Shown in pieces: positions 7,424-13,124 of a stretch of 13,786 nucleotides of DNA. The DNA is taken from NCBI GenBank assembly GCA_003819975.1, contig RPPU01000048.1, forward strand, positions 1 to 13,786, written 5' to 3'. Each line of letters starts with the position of its first letter. Position 1 is the stretch's first letter. A model generated the notes under the pieces. That model made no database searches. It saw only the letters and a list, made by a program, of their open reading frames with translations, and was not told where the DNA came from. A program made the position numbers and the translations under genes. The stretch comes from Desulfobacteraceae bacterium (lineage in GTDB: Bacteria > Desulfobacterota > DSM-4660 > Desulfatiglandales > HGW-15).

Positions 7424-7461
7424 CTTCAGGCAAGATTATCATATTGTCTTCAGGCGTGATT
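7418..7461. promoter_or_regulatory. Direct repeat upstream of the aminotransferase; candidate operator
   Basis: TATTGTCTTCAGGC occurs at 7418-7431 and again at 7442-7455. In both copies two bases follow, then GATT (7434-7437 and 7458-7461). The period is 24 bp, a little over two helical turns, and the second copy ends about 20 nt before the AGGAG of the aminotransferase gene. The spacing and position suit paired binding sites for a regulator. No regulator gene is nearby to name it. Confidence 0.4.
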
Positions 7462-7493
7462 CATAATCTTTTTATTGAAATAGGAGAAGGGCT

Positions 7494-8684
7494 ATGTCCG
7501 TAGCGAAAAAAATAAGAGTTTCCGTTGAAAAAGGGTCTATGATCCGTAAGATGTTTGAGGAAGGCAGCCGCCGCCGTGCTATTTACGGGGCGGAAAATGT
7601 GTTTGATTTCAGTATTGGAAACCCCAACCTGGAACCGCCGGTAAAATTCAAACAAGTACTCATGGAATTGGCCGGTGATTCGCGGCCCGGGCTGCACGGC
7701 TATCCCTCCAATGCCGGGCTAATGCCGACCAGGCAAGCGGTCGCGGCTTATCTCGGTAAATACAATAAAGGGCCATTTACCGGTGAAGAGGTCGTTATAA
7801 CCGTTGGAGCCGGTGGGGCGTTGAATGTTATTTTCAAGACCATCCTTGATCCGGGCGATGAAGTCATCGCGCCCAAGCCCCTTTTTGTGGAATATCCCTT
7901 TTATGCCGATAATTACCAGGGGGTGCTGGTGCCCGCGGCCGGCAAGGCCGATTTCGGACTGGATTTTGACGCAATGGATAAGGCGTTCACCGAAAAAACC
8001 AAAGCCGTTTTAATCAACAGCCCGCACAATCCGACCGGCAAGGTCTACAGCGCAAAAGAAATAGATCAATTAGCGGCGCTTTTAAACGAGAAGAGCCGCA
8101 AATACGGCAAAGTTATTTATCTGGTCGCAGACGAACCCTATCGTCGGATCGTGTATGACGGCGTAAAAGTCCCCAGTATTTTTGACGCGTATGCGAACAG
8201 CTTCGTAGCCACTTCGTTCTCCAAGGATCTTTCGCTGCCGGGCGAACGGATCGGATATGCGGCCGTCAACCCGCAAATGGCTGAGAAAGCATTGGTTTTA
8301 AACGGTATGATTTTTTGTAACCGGATCATCGGATTTGTCAATGCTCCGGCCTTTATGCAACGGGCCATTGCCGTTTTGATGGATGAATGCGTGGACGTGG
8401 GTATCTATAAGAGACGCCGGGACGCGCTTTATAATGCCCTGACTTCTTTCGGCTATGAACTCAACAAGCCGGAAGGGGCTTTTTATCTGTTCCCCAAAGC
8501 TCCGGGCGGTGATGACATTGCGTTTACGGCTGCTTTGCAGGAAGTTAATATTCTGACCGTGCCGGGCAGCGGTTTTATGGGGCCGGGCTACTTCCGGATC
8601 ACCTATTGCGTATCGGATGAGACCATTGAGCGGTCTCTGCCGGGCTTTAAAAAAACGATCGAGCAATTTAAAAATCAGAAGTGA
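7494..8684 (+). CDS. Class I/II PLP-dependent aminotransferase (aspartate aminotransferase-like)
   Basis: A cytoplasmic fold-type I PLP enzyme of 396 residues. Visible landmarks are GYPSNAGLMPTRQAVA (69-84), NSPHNPTGK (175-183), ADEPYRRI (212-219) with the pyridine-nitrogen Asp213 and Tyr216, the Schiff-base lysine in TSFSKDLSLPGERIGY (K244; 240-255), and FRITYC (367-372), where R368 should bind the substrate carboxylate. These make it a genuine transaminase, not a cysteine desulfurase. The amino-acid substrate cannot be read from sequence. AGGAG (7482-7486) lies 7 nt before the ATG. The next gene, a NIL-domain ferredoxin, starts 10 nt after its stop, so the two form an operon. A link to methionine or other sulfur amino-acid metabolism is a guess from that neighbour. 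Confidence 0.9.
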   Translation: MSVAKKIRVSVEKGSMIRKMFEEGSRRRAIYGAENVFDFSIGNPNLEPPVKFKQVLMELAGDSRPGLHGYPSNAGLMPTRQAVAAYLGKYNKGPFTGEEVVITVGAGGALNVIFKTILDPGDEVIAPKPLFVEYPFYADNYQGVLVPAAGKADFGLDFDAMDKAFTEKTKAVLINSPHNPTGKVYSAKEIDQLAALLNEKSRKYGKVIYLVADEPYRRIVYDGVKVPSIFDAYANSFVATSFSKDLSLPGERIGYAAVNPQMAEKALVLNGMIFCNRIIGFVNAPAFMQRAIAVLMDECVDVGIYKRRRDALYNALTSFGYELNKPEGAFYLFPKAPGGDDIAFTAALQEVNILTVPGSGFMGPGYFRITYCVSDETIERSLPGFKKTIEQFKNQK

Positions 8685-8694
8685 GCGTGCACAC

Positions 8695-9117
8695 ATGTAC
8701 TCAAAAATGATTTCTTTGCGTTTTCCGCCGCAAGTCGTCAATGAGCCGGTGGTTGCCAATTTGATCAAAAAATACGATTTGACCTTTAATATTCTTAAAG
8801 CATCCATTTCACCGCGCAAGGAAGGTCTGATCGTCATGGAGCTGAGCGGCCCGCGCCAGGATTTTCAAAAAGGCGTGAATTATTTGAAAAGCGTGGGTAT
8901 CCAGGTCGAAAACATCGGTCACGATGTGGGACGGGATGAAGAGAAATGTTTTCAATGCGGAGCCTGCACTGCGGTTTGCCCGACCAGTGCTTTGCATATC
9001 AAACGACCCACCATGGAAGTCCTTTTCGACAAAGAGAAATGCAGCGGTTGCGAATTATGCGTGACGGCTTGTCCGGCCCGGGCCATGGAAATCAATTTTG
9101 ATAAAAGATTGGCTTAA
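8695..9117 (+). CDS. NIL-domain 2x[4Fe-4S] ferredoxin
   Basis: A 140-residue soluble protein. Residues about 4-76 form a NIL domain, the ACT-like fold also found at the C-terminus of MetN methionine ABC transporters. It is followed by a two-cluster ferredoxin: CFQCGACTAVCP (C85, C88, C91, C95) and CSGCELCVTACP (C116, C119, C122, C126). In methanogens, a NIL-ferredoxin partners a DUF39 protein in making homocysteine from aspartate semialdehyde and sulfide. Here no DUF39 gene is in the window. ATG 8695 is chosen because upstream in-frame sequence is inside the aminotransferase gene and the NIL domain begins a few residues later; M5 is an alternative. Shine-Dalgarno is weak, consistent with coupling to the upstream gene. 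The exact electron or sulfur partner is unknown. Confidence 0.9.
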   Translation: MYSKMISLRFPPQVVNEPVVANLIKKYDLTFNILKASISPRKEGLIVMELSGPRQDFQKGVNYLKSVGIQVENIGHDVGRDEEKCFQCGACTAVCPTSALHIKRPTMEVLFDKEKCSGCELCVTACPARAMEINFDKRLA

Positions 9118-9135
9118 TTTTTCGATTCCATTCGT

Positions 9136-9157
9136 CGTCCGGGATCTTATCCGGACG
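9136..9157. repeat. Hairpin after the NIL-ferredoxin gene
   Basis: CGTCCGG (9136-9142) and CCGGACG (9151-9157) pair across an 8-nt loop (GATCTTAT), starting 19 nt after the stop. It lacks a following T run. It may mark the 3' end of the aminotransferase operon, but it is not a canonical intrinsic terminator. Confidence 0.5.
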
Positions 9158-9173
9158 GCCAAGCCCGCATGAG

Positions 9174-9205
9174 AGCCCGGTCATTCGAGGTTGAATTCCC
9201 GGGTT
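9174..9205. repeat. Two-tier imperfect hairpin
   Basis: AGCCCGG (9174-9180) pairs with CCGGGTT (9199-9205, one G-T pair). Inside, ATTC (9183-9186) pairs with GAAT (9193-9196) around GAGGTT, with a symmetric TC/TC internal loop. It belongs to the run of palindromes filling the 265-bp gap before mnmA. Confidence 0.4.
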
Positions 9206-9232
9206 TGCAGGGCATATATTACAGTCATCCGG

Positions 9233-9260
9233 GTAGGGGCGACCGGCCGGTCGCCCCTAC
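9233..9260. repeat. Perfect 28-bp palindrome (GTAGGGGC family)
   Basis: GTAGGGGCGACCGG (9233-9246) is followed directly by its exact reverse complement (9247-9260), with no spacer. Related GTAGGGGC/GGGGC palindromes occur at about 10506-10532 and 10614-10638, so this is one member of a local repeat family. Similar GTAGGGGCGAC palindromes are scattered through many bacterial genomes. The gap contains no gene. Confidence 0.8.
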
Positions 9261-9294
9261 TGCGTAACGCAGGCCATAATCTGCGACTGCCATG

Positions 9295-9313
9295 ATCGAC
9301 GATGATTGTCGAT
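9295..9313. repeat. Short hairpin ATCGAC/GTCGAT
   Basis: ATCGAC (9295-9300) and GTCGAT (9308-9313) pair across a 7-nt loop in the mnmA leader region. It is short enough that it could be chance. Confidence 0.3.
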
Positions 9314-9339
9314 ATTCAAAAAATAGCCGTTTCATAAAA

Positions 9340-9363
9340 GAGGAAACCGCCCGCGGTTTCCTC
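9340..9363 (+). promoter_or_regulatory. Stable hairpin 19 nt upstream of mnmA
   Basis: GAGGAAACCG (9340-9349) and CGGTTTCCTC (9354-9363) form a perfect 10-bp stem with loop CCCG. It ends 19 nt before the mnmA ATG, and TTTTT follows at 9372-9376 after an 8-nt gap. It could be a leader attenuator, a 5' stabilising hairpin, or another dispersed palindrome. No alternative pairing partner was found that would make it a clear switch. Confidence 0.45.
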
Positions 9364-9382
9364 GGAAGAACTTTTTATATTC

Positions 9383-10453
9383 ATGTCCAAGCAAGAATTA
9401 AAAGTCGTGGTCGCTTTAAGCGGGGGAGTGGACAGCTCCTTGACGGTCGCTCTTTTAAAAGAGCAAAATTTTGAGGTGAGCGGCCTTCATTTTTTATTGC
9501 CGACCGCGCCCGAGAAAATGGAAGCCCGACGGTTATCCGTAGTCAAGGTCGCCGAGGCGTTGGATATCCCGGTGGCTTTCGTCAACCTGCAAGATGCGTT
9601 TTCCCGTCTTGTGATTCAACCTTTTATCCGTTCCTATTCGCGAGGGTTGACTCCCAACCCTTGCGTGAGTTGCAACGCGCTCATCAAATTCGACCAGATG
9701 CTGCAATACGCCAATAAACACGATATCGATTATGTCGCCACCGGCCATTATGCCGCGGTCGTACACGGTCCCGGCGGCCGTTCCGAGTTACGGCGCGGCA
9801 AGGACCGCGGCAAGGACCAGAGTTATTTTTTGCATCGCCTGAGCCATCTGCAATTGTCCCGAACCCTTTTTCCTTTGAGCCGGTGGACCAAAATGGAAAC
9901 CAAAGAAAAGGCCCGGCAATTGAATTTACCGACTTACAACGAACCGGAAAGCCAGGAGATCTGCTTTCTGCCACGCGATGATTATCGTCTCTTTTTGGAA
10001 GCGCATTTGGACCCCAAGCAGATTATACCGGGTGACATTATGGATTCGGAAAGGCGTAAATTGGGGAAACATCAAGGCGTTCATCGCTATACCATCGGCC
10101 AAAGGCATGGCTTGGGCATTGCTTCCGAATATCCCTATTATGTCAAGGAGATCCGACCGGATCATCATGAAATTATTGTGGGCAGAAAAGATGACATTTA
10201 TTCATCCATAGTGGAAGCGGAAGGTTTTCATTGGCTCGGCGCACAACCGGACCGGCAAGTGTTGCAAGTTAAAGCCCAGGTCCGTTACCGGCACGAGGCT
10301 GCCGACGGCCGATTGGAAATTCTCCCGCATGGAAAAGCCCGTTTTGAATTTAATGAACCCCAATGGGCGGTCACACCGGGTCAAGCCTTGGTCTGCTATC
10401 AGGAAGATCGGGTGATCGGGGGAGGGTGGATTGTTAAAGAGAGTGGTCCGTAG
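9383..10453 (+). CDS. mnmA: tRNA-specific 2-thiouridylase
   Basis: Adds sulfur to C2 of the wobble uridine (U34) of Lys, Glu and Gln tRNAs, through an adenylated intermediate. The N-terminal PP-loop is ALSGGVDSS (11-19). NPCVSCN (92-98) carries the catalytic-type cysteine C97 plus an extra C94, and C194 sits in ESQEICF (189-195). GKDQSYFLHRL (143-153), IGQRHGLGI (238-246) and a C-terminal beta-barrel complete it. Length 356 is near normal. The segment after the first strands (GLHFLLPTAPEKMEARR, 34-50) is about ten residues shorter than in E. coli and lacks its conserved Cys and Asp residues. The CxxC plus C194 pattern matches MnmA proteins thought to hold an Fe-S cluster. GGAAGAA lies a long 12 nt before ATG. 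The stop codon is inside a palindrome. Confidence 0.95.
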   Translation: MSKQELKVVVALSGGVDSSLTVALLKEQNFEVSGLHFLLPTAPEKMEARRLSVVKVAEALDIPVAFVNLQDAFSRLVIQPFIRSYSRGLTPNPCVSCNALIKFDQMLQYANKHDIDYVATGHYAAVVHGPGGRSELRRGKDRGKDQSYFLHRLSHLQLSRTLFPLSRWTKMETKEKARQLNLPTYNEPESQEICFLPRDDYRLFLEAHLDPKQIIPGDIMDSERRKLGKHQGVHRYTIGQRHGLGIASEYPYYVKEIRPDHHEIIVGRKDDIYSSIVEAEGFHWLGAQPDRQVLQVKAQVRYRHEAADGRLEILPHGKARFEFNEPQWAVTPGQALVCYQEDRVIGGGWIVKESGP

Positions 10454-10538
10454 AGACGATTTAATGTCTCTACGTTCAAGGGGTCGAGGATTCAAGGGGT
10501 CAAGGGTAGGGGCGCAAGGTATTGCGCCTGCCTTTGAA
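10449..10538. repeat. Composite palindrome module, copy A
   Basis: Ordered parts: a hairpin CGTAGAGAC (10449-10457) / GTCTCTACG (10466-10474); TTCAAGGGGTC at 10475-10485 and again at 10491-10501; and a TAGGGGCGC hairpin with arms GGCGCAA (10511-10517) / TTGCGCC (10522-10528). GAATATCGAATAATGAAG follows. The mnmA stop codon (10451-10453) lies in the first arm. The same parts recur in the same order in copy B at 10579-10660. No ORF is credible in this 213-bp gap. Confidence 0.7.
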
Positions 10539-10578
10539 TATCGAATAATGAAGTGAAGAAGAAGGTGCCCGAGGAGAC

Positions 10579-10660
10579 CGTAGAGTGTCTCTACGTTCAA
10601 GGGATCGAAAATTGTAGGGGCAGGCCTTGCGCCTGCCCTTCAATATCTATTAAATATCGA
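10579..10660. repeat. Composite palindrome module, copy B
   Basis: Ordered parts: CGTAGAG (10579-10585) / CTCTACG (10589-10595), then TTCAAGGGATC, then a GTAGGGGC hairpin with arms GGGCAGGC (10618-10625) / GCCTGCCC (10631-10638), then TTCAATATC and AATATCGAAAG. It is a shortened, diverged parallel of copy A and ends within 10 nt of the mtaB start codon. Confidence 0.7.
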
Positions 10661-10666
10661 AAGTAA

Positions 10667-11986
10667 ATGATGCGGAAAACATACACATTTAAAATCATAA
10701 CGTTCGGGTGCAAGGTCAATCAATACGAATCGGCCTATATCGGCGAGAAGCTCAAAGAGCATAAATGGATCGAAGCGGAAATCGATCAGCCGGCGAACGT
10801 CTGCATCATCAATACCTGTATTGTGACCGAACGGGCGGCTTTTCAATCACGCCAGGCCGTACGGCGCGCCCAAAGGGCCAATCCGCATGCCAAAATCGCG
10901 ATGACCGGGTGTTATGCTCAAGTATATGAAAAAGAACTTTTAACGATTCCGAATATTCATTTACTTTCCGGTAATGTCGGCAAAGCGGAATTACCCGGCG
11001 CGATCGTCAAACTCATGGATGAAAATCAGACGGTTTGCGGGATTCCGGAATTTACTAAGAATACGGTCTTTGAACCGATGCCGATCCGTAGTTTTCTGGA
11101 TCGTACCAGGGCTTTTTTAAAAATTCAGGACGGTTGTGAATCCTATTGCAGCTATTGCATCGTACCTTATAGCCGGGGTCCTTTGCGCAGTCTGGCTCCC
11201 GAACTTGTGATTCAAAACCTACATGCTTTGGTGCGAGAAGGTTATCGCGAAGTCGTTTTGACCGGGATTCATCTGGGTAAATACGGCAGTGATCGGGAAA
11301 ACCGCATAACACTTGCCGATTTACTTACGCGGATCGGCAATGAAAAACTCTCACTGCGTGTCCGTTTAAGTTCGCTGGAGCCGCAGGAAGTGTCTGAAGA
11401 ATTGATCGCGATGATGGCTTCGGAGAATTGGCTGTGCCGTCATCTGCATATCCCTTTGCAAAGCGGCGACGATACGATCCTGAAAAAAATGAATCGCCAT
11501 TATACGACTCGGGACTTCGCAAGCTTGATTGAAAGGATTCGAAGCCAGATGCCTTTGGCCGCCATCGGCGTGGATGTCATGGTCGGTTTTCCCGGCGAGA
11601 CCGAGCCGTTTCATCAAAACACGCTGGCGTTGATCAGGGATTTGCCGGTTTCTTATTTGCATGTGTTTCCTTTTTCAAAGCGCAAAGGCACGCCGGCATC
11701 CGCCTTTCCCGATCCGATTGCTCCTGAGACCGTAAAAAAGAGAGCGGAAACCATCCGGATCATCGGGCTTGAGAAAAAAAGATTGTTTTACGAATCGTGT
11801 CTCAATCGGGAGTTTCGGGTATTGGCCGAAGGATGGCACGCCAAAAGCCGGAACCGGATCAAGGGATGGAGCGACAATTATCTGCCGATTGCGTTTCAAT
11901 CGCCTTTTCTGGTGCACAATCAATGGGTGCAGGTCGTCACCGAAGAAGTAAAAGGAGATGTCTTGACCGGAAAAGTAAAAGAATGA
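10667..11986 (+). CDS. mtaB: tRNA (N6-threonylcarbamoyladenosine(37)-C2)-methylthiotransferase
   Basis: A radical-SAM methylthiotransferase that converts t6A37 to ms2t6A in ANN-decoding tRNAs. The N-terminal UPF0004 domain holds its own Fe-S cluster: GCKVNQYES (14-22; C15), NTCIVTE (49-55; C51) and MTGCYAQ (79-85; C82). The radical-SAM motif CESYCSYC (C157, C161, C164) is the CxxxCxxC type. HIPLQSG and VGFPGET follow, with a C-terminal TRAM tRNA-binding domain (about 375-438). The GCKVNQYE and NTC.VT signatures favour MtaB over MiaB and RimO. Length 439 is normal. Two ATGs are tandem at 10667 and 10670, with no clear Shine-Dalgarno. Its TGA overlaps the ATG of the next gene, so it leads a coupled string of four genes. 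Partner enzymes for t6A itself are not in the window. Confidence 0.94.
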   Translation: MMRKTYTFKIITFGCKVNQYESAYIGEKLKEHKWIEAEIDQPANVCIINTCIVTERAAFQSRQAVRRAQRANPHAKIAMTGCYAQVYEKELLTIPNIHLLSGNVGKAELPGAIVKLMDENQTVCGIPEFTKNTVFEPMPIRSFLDRTRAFLKIQDGCESYCSYCIVPYSRGPLRSLAPELVIQNLHALVREGYREVVLTGIHLGKYGSDRENRITLADLLTRIGNEKLSLRVRLSSLEPQEVSEELIAMMASENWLCRHLHIPLQSGDDTILKKMNRHYTTRDFASLIERIRSQMPLAAIGVDVMVGFPGETEPFHQNTLALIRDLPVSYLHVFPFSKRKGTPASAFPDPIAPETVKKRAETIRIIGLEKKRLFYESCLNREFRVLAEGWHAKSRNRIKGWSDNYLPIAFQSPFLVHNQWVQVVTEEVKGDVLTGKVKE

Positions 11987-12462
11987 GATTGTGGTCGATT
12001 CATCCGCAGTATCTGGATACCAAAGGACTGCTGGCGGTTTGGCGGGAAGGGCTTTTGGCCAAAAAAGTTCTCCAAGGACGCACCAAAGGGTATCGCCGCC
12101 ATCCGCAGCTTATCCGATTCAGACGGGTTCCGGGCTCCTCTGCGGCCATCAACTGCTATCTGAAAGCAATACAGGCCGAGGCGGCTGTACGGGGATATCG
12201 GTTTGATAAGAGAAAAATCGGGCCGGGGCCGTTTCATAAAACGATTCCAGTGACCAGAGGGCAGATCCATTTTGAGGTAAGGCATTTGCTTGACAAATTA
12301 AAGACGAGGGATATGAGAAAATACAAATATTTGAAGAATACCGTTAAAATCAAACTGCATCCGCTGTTCCGGACGATCGGAGGCGGGATTGAATCTTGGG
12401 AAAAAGGTGCAGAGCCGGCCGGTCGTTCGACTCATAAAAAAAACATTCGGACAAAAGAATGA
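11983..12462 (+). CDS. Pyrimidine-dimer DNA glycosylase / endonuclease V-like protein
   Basis: A small basic protein of 159 residues resembling the T4 endonuclease V (DenV) family, which removes UV-induced pyrimidine dimers and nicks the resulting abasic site. Landmarks: MRLWSIHPQYLD (1-12), VWREGLL (19-25), RGYRFDK (70-76), VTRGQIHFEVRHLLDKLKTR (90-109), KYKYLK (113-118) and HPLFR (126-130). Aligning WRE with the YRE of T4 places E22 at the catalytic Glu23. T4 uses the amino group of Thr2 after Met removal; here residue 2 is Arg, so the N-terminal Met itself would take that place. ATG 11983 is chosen because it overlaps the mtaB stop (ATGA) and begins the family's MRLWS motif; the frame also stays open upstream inside mtaB. 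The family is recognised from memory; activity is inferred. Confidence 0.75.
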   Translation: MRLWSIHPQYLDTKGLLAVWREGLLAKKVLQGRTKGYRRHPQLIRFRRVPGSSAAINCYLKAIQAEAAVRGYRFDKRKIGPGPFHKTIPVTRGQIHFEVRHLLDKLKTRDMRKYKYLKNTVKIKLHPLFRTIGGGIESWEKGAEPAGRSTHKKNIRTKE

Positions 12463-13124
12463 AAGAAATTTATTTCACTATCGAATCGATCGCAGTCCAA
12501 GCCGCCGCTTTGTTGGACGAAGTCGATTATCTTCGACAGCGGCATCCGTTCGATCTGCAGCCGCAATCCGCGGCTTTGCTCGTACTGGACATGCAGGATT
12601 ATTTTTTAAAAGAGCATTCCCATGCATTTGTGCCCAGTGCGCCGGCTGTTTTGCCCCATATTGTTCATATGCAGAAGTTATTTCTGGAAAAGAAATTAAA
12701 AGTGATTCAAACCCGACATGTCAACGACCCCGCGCAAGCCGGGATGATGCCCAAATGGTGGCGGGAATTATTGACCCACACGCATCCGTTGTCTCGAATC
12801 ACAGCCGAACTGATCGATCCCGAAGCGTTTATCGTGGAGAAAACCCAGTATGACGCTTTTTATGAGACCGGTTTGGCGGCGATATTAGCCGCACAAGGTG
12901 TGCGGCAAGTAATTATCACGGGAGTGCTGACCCATCTTTGTTGTGAAACCACGGCACGCTCCGCTTTTGTGCACGGATTTGAAGTTTTTTTTCCTGTGGA
13001 CGGCACCGCCGACAATAACCGGCAATTTCACCAAGCCACATTGCTCAATCTCGCGCACGGGTTTGCCAGGCCGGTCTTAATGGAAGAATTAACCGTTTAT
13101 TTGGAAAAAGAATATGGACCGTGA
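12459..13124 (+). CDS. Isochorismatase-fold cysteine hydrolase
   Basis: A 221-residue cytoplasmic hydrolase of the isochorismatase/nicotinamidase superfamily. The family triad is visible as D44 in LLVLDMQDYF (40-49), K128 in VEKTQYDAF (126-134) and C161 in TGVLTHLCCETTARSAF (154-170), next to a second cysteine, C162. Because the cysteine is present it should act as an amide or ester hydrolase rather than a true isochorismatase. Substrate cannot be read: nicotinamidase-specific metal ligands are not obvious. An N-terminal extension of about 35 residues precedes the fold. Its ATG overlaps the previous stop (ATGA), and its stop overlaps the next gene by 11 nt, so it is translationally coupled on both sides. 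Its partner is therefore likely the flavoprotein that follows. Confidence 0.87.
   Translation: MKEIYFTIESIAVQAAALLDEVDYLRQRHPFDLQPQSAALLVLDMQDYFLKEHSHAFVPSAPAVLPHIVHMQKLFLEKKLKVIQTRHVNDPAQAGMMPKWWRELLTHTHPLSRITAELIDPEAFIVEKTQYDAFYETGLAAILAAQGVRQVIITGVLTHLCCETTARSAFVHGFEVFFPVDGTADNNRQFHQATLLNLAHGFARPVLMEELTVYLEKEYGP

Noticed and set aside
8298..8837. 179-codon minus-strand frame across the aminotransferase/ferredoxin junction
   Set aside because: It runs antisense through two well-supported genes and their junction, with no family motif.
9805..9830. Tandem GCGGCAAGGACC in mnmA as a recent duplication
   Set aside because: The encoded RGKDRGKDQSYF fits the normal MnmA spacing G.D..KDQSYFL, so no insertion is implied.
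11797..11982. Upstream extension of the glycosylase frame inside mtaB
   Set aside because: The frame is open by chance within mtaB. The family N-terminus MRLWS and the ATGA overlap place the start at 11983.
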